This document shows positions 1-6,826 of a DNA stretch of 20,231 nt, piece by piece. Numbering within the stretch: the first letter of the stretch is position 1; every line of letters begins with the position of its first letter. This DNA is from ZC4RG17 sp036259475 (GTDB lineage Bacteria; Actinomycetota; Acidimicrobiia; Spongiisociales; ZC4RG35), in the NCBI GenBank assembly GCA_036259475.1, contig DATABS010000032.1, positions 1-20,231 on the forward strand. Direction: 5' to 3'. The notes under the pieces are model-generated. The model saw only the letters and a list, made by a program, of their open reading frames with translations, was not told where the DNA came from and searched no databases. The position numbers and the translations under genes were made by a program.

Positions 1-18
1 TGCACGCCATGGCGTGCA
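1..18. repeat. Perfect 18-bp palindrome downstream of the SpoIID gene
   Basis: The bases TGCACGCCATGGCGTGCA read the same on both strands. They lie 25 bases past the stop of the minus-strand SpoIID-SLH gene. With no loop bases this could be a dimeric-regulator operator or the visible part of a longer hairpin. A terminator would need a T-run on the minus strand beyond the window edge, which cannot be seen. The rest of 1-43 shows nothing else recognisable. Confidence 0.5.
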
Positions 19-43
19 ATCTGTGCGCGAAAACGGTATTTGG

Positions 44-1936
44 TCAGCCGGCCGATTGGATGGCGCGGATCAGGAACGAGGCCATCTGCTCGCGGGTCAC
101 CGGCTCGGTGGGGCAGAACCGATCGTTGGCGGGCGGGTTGCAGCCTTTGGTGACTCCGGCCACCGCCAGACGGTCGATGTCGCCCTGGAAGATGGAACCG
201 TTGTCGTCGACGAACAGGTCGCCCGGCCCGGCGTCGGCGTAGGCGTAGGCCCTGACCAGAAACGCCGCCATCTCACCCCGGGTCACTGCCCGATCGGGAC
301 AGAAGCGATCGTTGGCGGGGGGGTTGCAGCCTCGGGTGATGCCGGCTTCGGCCAGTGCGTTGATATTCGCCTCGTGCACCGATCCGTTGTCATCCCCGAA
401 GTGGTTGCCGGTGGGCTGAGGCAAGTCCAGCGCCCGGACCAGGAACGATGCCATCTGCTGGCGGGTGACGGGGTTGGCGGGGCAATAGAGCGTGTTGTCC
501 GGCGGGTTGCAGCCCTTCGTCACGCCGATGTCGGCGATGTAGCGGATCGCCTCGTAGTGGATCGATGTCCCGACGTCGATGAACGGGCTGGGCGCGTTCA
601 CGTCGAGTATGTACGGCGAGACTCGAGCGGCTCGGCGCCCGCCGCTGCCGTCGGGTTCAGTCCCATGCGCATTGAGGGTGTTGTAGAGCCACACTCCCGA
701 GACCTCGGTGGATACGAGCGTGCGCCCGACCAGTCCGAACATCCGGATACGCGCGGCCGGTGGGCTGGAAATCATCTCGGCCCCGGACACGGCGTCCCAG
801 CAGTGGCCCGCGTCGCACAGTCGATCTTGAAGCACGCCTTCTTTGATGAACACCGTCCAGCGAGCCAACGGGTTGATATTGGGGTCGGCTGACCAGGGAT
901 CCTCCACCGAGCGCAGCCAAGGAAGCGCTTCTCCGCCCCACACATCCTCAACGTCCTCACTGGCGCCGCCGTTGGAGGATGAGTAATAGGCGCTGATGAT
1001 GCCATGCCCGGGATAGGTGACCACCTTGTGGCCCCCCTCCACCCCGGTGCGGTCGACGGCTCCCACCCACCGGGATCCGTAGGTCGGCTCCCCTTCCTTG
1101 GCCCAGCCGGTATACGCCTGATCGCGCGTGTCGTCGCGGATGTGGCAGCCGCAGCTCTCCAGCCGTCCAGATCCGTCACCGCCACCGCGAGCCACCGCAG
1201 TGGCGATGGCGTATCCCCGGCCGATTATCGCCTGGGCATCGAGAGCGGCGTTCGGCCACGACGAAGGCACCTCAGCCAGGCCGTACAGGTAGTCCTCCAG
1301 CCCCACAGAGAGGATTGTGTGGAATTCGCCGTCACCGGCCGGCCGGAGACGGAGTGTCCCATGCGCGTAGCTGGCGCCGCCGGCGACCGCCCGGGTGCCG
1401 CCGCCGTTGTCTTGCCACGTGAGGTCGGCGGAGCAGGGGCCCCAGCCGTTGTTGTCCTCGCCCACCAACCGGAAGCGGCATTCGTCGGCGTGGTCGTCTT
1501 CCCCTCGTTCGAAGACCCATTGCTGTCCCGCTTCGATGGGGAACTGGGCGTGGGAGCAATCACTCGGCTGACAGACGGCCAGAGGCCCGCCGACGGCTGA
1601 CAGGGGCAGGCTGGTGTCGTTCTGGCGCAAGCCGACCCAAAGGGCCCTGTCCTGGAAGATCCAATGACCGCCGCCGAGCATCTGGGTGGCCGAGCTGATT
1701 CCCGTCCCGGTGTAGTAGAAGGCGAGGATCTGCTCGGCGCTGCGTCCGTCGAGAGCCTGGCCGAAGGCTCCGAATTGGGAGAGGCCCACGCCGTGACCCC
1801 AACCCCCACCGTCGACGGTCCATTCTTCGTCCGTCGCTGCCTCGGCCCCCGCCGGAGCAAGCACGACCGAGAGGAGCATGACCGCGGCAAGAAAGCCACC
1901 ACCCCGTCGATGTCGCCTTGAATCCCTCACCGGCAC
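44..1936 (-). CDS. Secreted SpoIID/LytB-domain protein with three C-terminal SLH-like repeats
   Basis: This is a 630-residue exported protein. An Arg-rich start and hydrophobic stretch (about 13-34, ending AGAEA) form a signal peptide. Residues 40-440 match the SpoIID/LytB family (lytic transglycosylases acting on stripped glycan strands, and amidase enhancers). The N-terminal GGGWGHGVGLSQFGAFGQA block (43-61) is followed by YLYGLAEVPSSWP (216-228), whose Glu222 sits where the family's catalytic Glu lies. AQAIIGRGYAIA (235-246) and YYSSSNGGASEDV (317-329) are also family motifs. Having the GWGHG block near the N terminus is usual in actinobacterial members, as far as I know. Three repeats with Cys-x8-Cys pairs occupy 452-630 and probably anchor it to the wall. 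The GTG start lies 19 bases after the preceding gene's stop with no clear ribosome site; a second in-frame GTG at 1930 is an alternative. It is the last of four co-directional SLH-protein genes. Confidence 0.9.
   Translation of the reverse strand: MPVRDSRRHRRGGGFLAAVMLLSVVLAPAGAEAATDEEWTVDGGGWGHGVGLSQFGAFGQALDGRSAEQILAFYYTGTGISSATQMLGGGHWIFQDRALWVGLRQNDTSLPLSAVGGPLAVCQPSDCSHAQFPIEAGQQWVFERGEDDHADECRFRLVGEDNNGWGPCSADLTWQDNGGGTRAVAGGASYAHGTLRLRPAGDGEFHTILSVGLEDYLYGLAEVPSSWPNAALDAQAIIGRGYAIATAVARGGGDGSGRLESCGCHIRDDTRDQAYTGWAKEGEPTYGSRWVGAVDRTGVEGGHKVVTYPGHGIISAYYSSSNGGASEDVEDVWGGEALPWLRSVEDPWSADPNINPLARWTVFIKEGVLQDRLCDAGHCWDAVSGAEMISSPPAARIRMFGLVGRTLVSTEVSGVWLYNTLNAHGTEPDGSGGRRAARVSPYILDVNAPSPFIDVGTSIHYEAIRYIADIGVTKGCNPPDNTLYCPANPVTRQQMASFLVRALDLPQPTGNHFGDDNGSVHEANINALAEAGITRGCNPPANDRFCPDRAVTRGEMAAFLVRAYAYADAGPGDLFVDDNGSIFQGDIDRLAVAGVTKGCNPPANDRFCPTEPVTREQMASFLIRAIQSAG
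47..583 (-). repeat. SLH-like array, three repeats (SpoIID protein)
   Basis: Three units of about 60 residues each run FxDxxxS...GVTKGCNPPxNxxxCPxxPVTRxQMAxFLxRA. All three have a Cys-x8-Cys pair. The VTR-QMA-FLVRA half matches the classic SLH consensus (PF00395), while the GCNPP...CP segment replaces the usual G-YPDGTF-P loop. Confidence 0.85.
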
Positions 1937-1939
1937 GGC

Positions 1940-1945
1940 AGGTTA
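1940..1945 (-). promoter_or_regulatory. Possible -10 element TAACCT upstream of the SpoIID gene
   Basis: On the minus strand TAACCT fits the actinobacterial TANNNT -10 pattern. It is the same hexamer as the one before the S8 protease gene. It ends 3 bases before the GTG at 1936 and 9 bases before the in-frame GTG at 1930, so neither start has the ideal 6-7 base leaderless spacing. No -35 match is seen. This is weak evidence. Confidence 0.25.
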
Positions 1946-1955
1946 AGGCATGTGG

Positions 1956-4007
1956 TCATGAATCCGGAAGCATTGCGCCGGCTCGATGCAAAAACGCGGC
2001 CATCTGGGCCCGCGTGACGGCATCGTCGGGACAAAAGCGGTCGTTGTCCGGTGGATTGCAGCCGCGGGTGATGCCGGCCGCGGCCAGCGCCGCGATGTCG
2101 CGCTCGAACACCGACCCGTCATCGTCACCGAACGCGTTGGGCGCCGCTGCCAACCCGAGGGCGCGGGTGAGGAAAGCGGCCATCTGACCACGGGTGACCG
2201 GTTCGTCAGGGCAGAAGTCGTCGTTGGCGGGCGGGTTGCAGCCCTTGGTGATCCCGGCCGCGGCCAAAGCCGCGATGTCCGCCTCGAACACCGACCCGTC
2301 ATCGTCGCCGAACGCGTTGGGCGCCGCCGCCAACCCGAGGGCGCGGGTGAGGAAAGCCGCCATCTGACCCCGGCTGACCTCCGCCTCGGGGCAGAACCGG
2401 TCCTCGAACGGCGGGTTACAACCCCGGGTGATGCCTGATCCGGCCAGCCACTCGATGTCGATCTCGAAGATGGAGTCTTCGTCGTCGGCGAAAGGACCGT
2501 CGTGGAAGTAGGGGATGGTGTCGTCCGGGCACTCGAAGTCGTCGGGCAGGAACCAGGACGTCGCCGTCAAACCGTTGAGTGGTGTGTTCCCCAGGAAAAC
2601 CTCCAGGCCTGACTCTTCGGAGAAAACCTGCATGTCGGGCCGGCCATCACCGTCGTAGTCCTCGAAGCCGATCTCGTCGTGAGGATCCACAGGTGGCCCA
2701 GTGATCTCGCCGACAATCTCCTCGAGGTCGGCCCCCGAGACCGAACGGATCGTCGCGGAGTCGCCTGCCGGCGAGATGAGGAGCAGGTCATCCTTTCCGT
2801 CGACGTCGCGGTCGGCTACCCCCAGACGTGTTGAATCTGACAACGACAGCCGGCTCACCACGCCGGAAGCCACCTTCTCCTGGTACGAACTGGCGGCCGA
2901 CCAGATCTGGACCTCGACTCCGTCGCCGGTCCCGGTGAGCGACCACAGATCATCCGCCCCATCCCGGTCGACGTCCCCGAAGACGTGCCGCCCGCTGCTC
3001 GGCACCGCGGTCGAAATGTCTGCGGTCCGCTCATAATCCCTCACGACGGAGTACCGGCGGAGGACCAGCTTGCTCTGGGTATCGTCCACGAACACGAGAT
3101 CGGGACGACCCACGCCCGCCACGTCCGCCATCACCGGATGACCGGCAGGTGGATCCTCGAGCCACCAACGCCACACGGAGCACGCCTCCCAACCTCTCCG
3201 CGAGGTCGCCAGCTCCAGCACCGCATCGTCACCCCATGGCCTGACATGGGCCACGTCGGGAGCTCCGTCTCCGCTGGCGTCGATGACCATCTGCGGGTTG
3301 TCGTTGCGTCCAAAGATCACTTCGTGGCGCCCGGCCCGATCGTCGAACGACGAGCCGGACGTGAGCGGTGGCACCGGGGCGGGAAGAGCGGCGTATGAGG
3401 GGCTCGATCCCGGACCGGTCCACGAAAAGTGCATCGGATCCTTGACTCGATTCCAACTCCCACCCCAGCACATGCCGGCTTCCTCCCAGGCGTCGACATA
3501 CCAATCCGGCATGTCGGTGATCAGCCGGCCGTCACGCCGATACGGGTTGGTGACCGAGTTGACATCGATGGCCGCTCCCATCCCGTGGTAGCTGATGGCG
3601 CCGTGGGCGACGCTGGTCCGGGCGTTGAAGCCGAACGTCTGACCGTCCAGGGCCTCGTAGAAGTTACCCCGAGCTGCCGCCTCGGCCAGGTTGCGTGCCA
3701 CGTCCTCGAGAACGGGTAGCAGGCGACGATGGACCTGAACTCTCACTCCGTCCGACATGGGAACCGTCCACCACACGAGTTGTCCACGGACCGCCGACAG
3801 GGTCCGACCGAAAAGTCCCCCGGCCGGGCCCCGGATCGGAAACGAGTCGGGTAGCGAACCCGACCGGCCAGACTCAGGCAGGTAGAACCGTGGGTAGCCG
3901 CAGCCGGGTGACTCGGCAGTGATTTCGTAGTCGGCGATCGCGGGCCGGACCCCCACCGAAGGGAGCAGCAGGAGCGCCCCCAGAATCAGGACTGCGAGAC
4001 GTCTCAC
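1956..4007 (-). CDS. Secreted M15-type peptidase with FG-GAP-like repeats and three SLH-like repeats
   Basis: This 683-residue exported protein begins with a signal peptide (VRRLAVLILGALLLLP..., residues 1-26). Residues about 110-200 form an M15-family peptidoglycan carboxypeptidase/endopeptidase domain. HGMGAAID (141-148) supplies a His and an Asp zinc ligand. DPMHFSW (190-196) supplies the last His (193) with the Asp-x-x-His spacing of the CwlK/phage-endolysin branch. Residues 235-480 hold about five FG-GAP/integrin-like units with DxDxDGxxD-type loops (243-251, 295-303 degenerate, 345-353, 399-407, 450-458), so probably a calcium-binding beta-propeller. Three SLH-like repeats fill 506-678. 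I chose the GTG at 4007 because it overlaps the upstream stop as GTGA, has GGAAG about 10 bases upstream and begins a signal peptide. The open frame runs further up to 4469, but that part only overlaps the preceding gene. Confidence 0.88.
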   Translation of the reverse strand: MRRLAVLILGALLLLPSVGVRPAIADYEITAESPGCGYPRFYLPESGRSGSLPDSFPIRGPAGGLFGRTLSAVRGQLVWWTVPMSDGVRVQVHRRLLPVLEDVARNLAEAAARGNFYEALDGQTFGFNARTSVAHGAISYHGMGAAIDVNSVTNPYRRDGRLITDMPDWYVDAWEEAGMCWGGSWNRVKDPMHFSWTGPGSSPSYAALPAPVPPLTSGSSFDDRAGRHEVIFGRNDNPQMVIDASGDGAPDVAHVRPWGDDAVLELATSRRGWEACSVWRWWLEDPPAGHPVMADVAGVGRPDLVFVDDTQSKLVLRRYSVVRDYERTADISTAVPSSGRHVFGDVDRDGADDLWSLTGTGDGVEVQIWSAASSYQEKVASGVVSRLSLSDSTRLGVADRDVDGKDDLLLISPAGDSATIRSVSGADLEEIVGEITGPPVDPHDEIGFEDYDGDGRPDMQVFSEESGLEVFLGNTPLNGLTATSWFLPDDFECPDDTIPYFHDGPFADDEDSIFEIDIEWLAGSGITRGCNPPFEDRFCPEAEVSRGQMAAFLTRALGLAAAPNAFGDDDGSVFEADIAALAAAGITKGCNPPANDDFCPDEPVTRGQMAAFLTRALGLAAAPNAFGDDDGSVFERDIAALAAAGITRGCNPPDNDRFCPDDAVTRAQMAAFLHRAGAMLPDS
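1977..2492 (-). repeat. SLH-like array, three repeats (M15 protein)
   Basis: Three 60-residue units with Cys-x8-Cys pairs lie at exactly 180-base spacing. Units 2 and 3 share an identical protein stretch from GQMAAFLTRALGL to FGDDDGSVFE. At the DNA level 2104-2190 and 2284-2370 differ at only 4 of 87 positions, all silent within this stretch. This points to internal duplication or gene conversion. Confidence 0.88.
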
Positions 4008-5719
4008 TCCGCTTCCAGCCGAAACAGCGACCCGCTTCCGGAAACGACGAGCATCTCCCCCGCCCCGTCCACCCCGAAGGACCAGAGACCCCCGCCCACG
4101 GAACCGAGTCGCGAAGTCCAGTCCTGACGGTCGTCGATTCGAGAGCCATCGGGAGTGCGGAAACTGCGAATGAACCCGCCGCATAGATCGCCGTAGAAGT
4201 AGTGACCCTGCAGCCAATGCAGGGCCTCGCCCCGGTAGACGACCCCGCCGGTTATAGAACACACCCCGGCGGAGTGCGAATACTCGAGGTCGGGAAACTC
4301 CATGCCTGAGGAGGCGCACGACTGGTCGTCGTCGTTGGGGTTGCAGATCGATCCTTCGAACCGGGGCCACCCGTAGTTGACGAGCGGACGGTCGTCGCCG
4401 ACCACCGTCACCTCCTCTCGTGATCCCTGACCGACGTCGGCGACGTACAGCAGCCCGTCGTCGAACCATATGCGCCAGGGATTGCGGAGACCGACCGCCC
4501 AGATCTCGTCGCGTCCCGGACCGTTGAGAAAGGGATTCTCGGACGGGATCGAGTAGGGGAAGGCGGCGTCGATATCTATCCGCAGGAGGGAACCGAGGAG
4601 GGTGTTCGCGTTCTGCCCATTGCCGAACGTGTCATTGCTCCCGCCGCCGTCACCCAGAGCCACGACGAGGTATCCGTCGGGATCGAACAGCAGGTGACCC
4701 CCATTGTGGTTGGAGGCCGGCTGCGGAATCGTAAGCAATGGGGTTTCGACGGGGATGAGGACGTCGGGATCGGGAGAAAGCTGAAATGACGAGATCTGCG
4801 ACTGAAGGCCGCCGTCCGAGGCCCTTGTCGAGTAGTAGATGAAAACCCGGTCGTCCTGGGGGAACTCAGGGTGGAATGCCATCGACAGCAGCCCCATCTC
4901 ACCCTGGTTCACCACCCGGTCCGAGACGTCGAGGAACGGCTGAGACTCGATAGACCCCTCGGCGAAGATCTCGATCGTCCCGCCCTTCTCCACTACGAAT
5001 ATGCGCTCGTCGCCCGGCGGAGCGACGGCGTACACGGGCTGCTGGAGGTCGTCACTCAGGCGGGTCAGACCCACCTCCGGACGGGACGGCACCGGCTCGG
5101 TGGGAAGACCCTCGGCTCGGACCAGGAAGCTCGCCATCTGTGCCCGGGTTACGGGATCGTCGGGGCAGAAGCGGTCGCTCTCGGGCGGGTTGCATCCCCG
5201 TGTCACGTCCGCCGACGCGAGGGCGTCGATGTCGCCCTCGAAAATCGAGGAGTCGTCGTCCTCGAAGACATCGGATTCCGACGCCACGTAGCCGTAGGCC
5301 CGGGTGAGGAAAGCCGCCATCTCGCCCCTGGTGACGGGTCGGTCGGGGCAGAAGCGGTCGTTCTCGGGAGGATTGCATCCTCGAGTTACATCGGAAGCCG
5401 CTAGAGCGTTGATGTCGTCCTGAAACACCGACAGGGCGTCATCGACGAAGCGGTCGGGGCCGGCCGGGAGATTCAGGGCCCGGGTGAGAAAGGCGGCCAT
5501 CTCGCCGCGGGTGACCGAGCGGCCGGGACAGAACTCGTCGTTCCAGGGAGGGTTGCAGCCCCGCGTGATGTCGGCGACGGCGATCGCCTCGACGTCGGCT
5601 TCGTGGATCGATCCGTCGTCGTCGGTGAACGAACCACCCGGAGACGTCTGGGCGAAGGCGGAGACACCGAGACCCAGCACGGTCGCAAACGTGATGAAGA
5701 GCACCCCCAAGCGTTTCAC
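4004..5719 (-). CDS. Secreted glucose/sorbosone dehydrogenase-like (PQQ-type) beta-propeller with three N-terminal SLH-like repeats
   Basis: This is a 571-residue exported protein. Residues 1-23 are a signal peptide with a likely AFA|Q cleavage. Three SLH-like repeats (31-204) come first, unlike the other SLH proteins here, where they are C-terminal. Residues 215-568 match the GSDH family of six-bladed propellers, quinoprotein aldose dehydrogenases related to YliI. Supporting motifs are ERIFVVEKGGTIEIF (238-252), NHNGGHLLFDPDGYLVVALGDGGG (337-360, with His338 where the catalytic His lies), GLRNPWRIWFD (410-420) and NYGWPRFEG (448-456). It presumably oxidises sugars or glycan ends outside the cell if PQQ is available, but many family members have no proven activity. 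The GTG at 5719 begins the signal peptide; no Shine-Dalgarno site is seen. Its TGA overlaps the GTG of the next gene. Confidence 0.87.
   Translation of the reverse strand: MKRLGVLFITFATVLGLGVSAFAQTSPGGSFTDDDGSIHEADVEAIAVADITRGCNPPWNDEFCPGRSVTRGEMAAFLTRALNLPAGPDRFVDDALSVFQDDINALAASDVTRGCNPPENDRFCPDRPVTRGEMAAFLTRAYGYVASESDVFEDDDSSIFEGDIDALASADVTRGCNPPESDRFCPDDPVTRAQMASFLVRAEGLPTEPVPSRPEVGLTRLSDDLQQPVYAVAPPGDERIFVVEKGGTIEIFAEGSIESQPFLDVSDRVVNQGEMGLLSMAFHPEFPQDDRVFIYYSTRASDGGLQSQISSFQLSPDPDVLIPVETPLLTIPQPASNHNGGHLLFDPDGYLVVALGDGGGSNDTFGNGQNANTLLGSLLRIDIDAAFPYSIPSENPFLNGPGRDEIWAVGLRNPWRIWFDDGLLYVADVGQGSREEVTVVGDDRPLVNYGWPRFEGSICNPNDDDQSCASSGMEFPDLEYSHSAGVCSITGGVVYRGEALHWLQGHYFYGDLCGGFIRSFRTPDGSRIDDRQDWTSRLGSVGGGLWSFGVDGAGEMLVVSGSGSLFRLEAE
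5108..5629 (-). repeat. SLH-like array, three repeats (GSDH protein, N-terminal)
   Basis: Three units with Cys-x8-Cys pairs follow directly after the signal peptide. The first starts FTDDDGSIHEADVEAIAVAD. Two of the three keep VTRGEMAAFLTRA exactly. Confidence 0.87.
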
Positions 5720-5775
5720 GGTGGGAGAGGCTAATCGGACCGATGGGGCAACGACTCCCGACTCCGGGCTTCCGG

Positions 5776-6756
5776 CTACGGATCGAGCGCCCGGATGAGG
5801 AAGGAAGCCATCTGCGCCCTGGTCACTTCCTCGTCGGGGCAGAAGGCCGTGGCGGTGCATCCTTTGGTGACACCGGCTGCGGCGAGCGAGTCGATGGCGG
5901 CGGCGTGGACAGTCGATCCAGTATCGGAGAACCCGGCCGACGGCGCCGGCGGAAGCTCGAGAATGCGGCTCAGAAAGGTGGCCATCTCGGCGCGGGTTAC
6001 GTCTTGTTCGGGACAGAAACGGCCGGGGCCGCAGCCCCGGGTCACTCCAGTGGCGGCCAGCGCCTCGATCGCCGATTCGTGAATGGATGAGTCGTCGTCA
6101 CCGAAGGCATCGCCGGAATTGCCGGTCAGGTCGAAAGCCCTCACGAGCATGGTCGCCATCTCGGCCCGCGTCACGTTCCGGTCGGGGCAGTAACGGGCAG
6201 TGTCACAACCGCGAGTGATGCCGAGGTCGTGGACGGCGATGATGTCCGCCTCATGGACGGAGGAGTCGTCGTCGGCGAAGGGGGGCGTGAATTGGACCCG
6301 GAGATCCTCGACGGAGTCCATGAAGACTTCCACGACGTAGGGGATGCCTTGGGACCATACGACCCCCACGCCGACCCCGTCGTAGATCGGGTTGAGAAGG
6401 TTCTCCCTGTGCCCGTCAGAGTTCATGAATGCCTGATGGAGCGTCTCGATGTTGCCCCCCCGACCTACGTTCTCGCCGAGTACCTTCCAGCCGTCGATGC
6501 CCTCGCCGAGGTCGTCGCTGTGGAAAATGGTCTCCCGGTCGGCCATCCGGTTGGCGTGGCGGCGCGCCTTGTCGACCAGCTCGGGAAGGACGATCAGAGG
6601 TCCCGAGCCGACCGCCCGCCGCTCCGCGTTGATCAGCTCGACGAACCGCTCCTCGTCGGCGACCGAATCAGCGAATACGGGGGTGGCCGACGCAACGAGC
6701 AGGCTCATTGACAGGGTCGAAATCAGCAGGCATCGCCGAAGGGTGGCTCGATCCAT
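5776..6756 (-). CDS. Secreted CAP/SCP-domain protein with three SLH-like repeats
   Basis: This is a 326-residue exported protein. Residues 1-29 are a signal peptide ending PVFA|D. Residues 34-148 are a CAP (SCP/PR-1, PF00188) domain: FVELINAERRAVG (38-50), His79 in IFHSDD, Glu95 in GENVG, and His116 in SDGHRENLLNP, the usual cavity residues. Bacterial CAP proteins are extracellular and their reaction is mostly unknown. Three SLH-like repeats (160-325) follow. Their Cys pairs are spaced Cys-x5-Cys (GCDTARYCP, GCGPGRFCP, GCTATAFCP) rather than the Cys-x8-Cys of the other genes. The ATG start opens a clear signal peptide; ribosome-site evidence is weak. It is the first gene of the minus-strand group of four and is divergent from the S8 protease gene. 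Confidence 0.9.
   Translation of the reverse strand: MDRATLRRCLLISTLSMSLLVASATPVFADSVADEERFVELINAERRAVGSGPLIVLPELVDKARRHANRMADRETIFHSDDLGEGIDGWKVLGENVGRGGNIETLHQAFMNSDGHRENLLNPIYDGVGVGVVWSQGIPYVVEVFMDSVEDLRVQFTPPFADDDSSVHEADIIAVHDLGITRGCDTARYCPDRNVTRAEMATMLVRAFDLTGNSGDAFGDDDSSIHESAIEALAATGVTRGCGPGRFCPEQDVTRAEMATFLSRILELPPAPSAGFSDTGSTVHAAAIDSLAAAGVTKGCTATAFCPDEEVTRAQMASFLIRALDP
5782..6279 (-). repeat. SLH-like array, three repeats of the short-loop type (CAP protein)
   Basis: Three units have a loop three residues shorter (Cys-x5-Cys) that lacks NPP. The VTRAEMA/VTRAQMA halves are otherwise the same as in the neighbouring proteins. Confidence 0.87.
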
Positions 6757-6813
6757 GCCTATCTCATCGTCAGCGACCGAGGTCCCCTGAACCTGATTTC
6801 ATCTCCCAGCGGA

Positions 6814-6819
6814 TAACCT
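6814..6819 (+). promoter_or_regulatory. Likely -10 element (TAACCT) of a leaderless transcript for the S8 protease gene
   Basis: TAACCT fits TANNNT and ends 7 bases before the GTG at 6827, so transcription would begin at or next to the start codon. There is no Shine-Dalgarno site in the 70-base divergent spacer. No convincing -35 is seen. A promoter for the divergent CAP gene must also lie in 6757-6826, but I could not place it. Confidence 0.45.
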
Positions 6820-6826
6820 TCCAACG

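Noticed and set aside
14..892. Plus-strand open frame of 292 codons opposite the SpoIID-SLH gene
   Set aside because: It is the antisense shadow of the repeat array. The protein sequence resembles no family, and the minus-strand frame has a signal peptide and clear domains.
1977..2492. CRISPR-like or satellite repeat
   Set aside because: The 180-base period is a whole number of codons, keeps frame and encodes SLH-like units. Spacing and unit length do not fit CRISPR.
4008..4469. Upstream extension of the M15 gene to 4469
   Set aside because: The added 154 residues are Arg-rich and overlap the GSDH gene in another frame. The GTG at 4007 begins a signal peptide and forms a GTGA overlap.
6757..6826. 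Regulatory RNA or riboswitch in the divergent spacer
   Set aside because: The spacer is only 70 bases and a leaderless start seems likely on one side, so no room is left for a structured leader.
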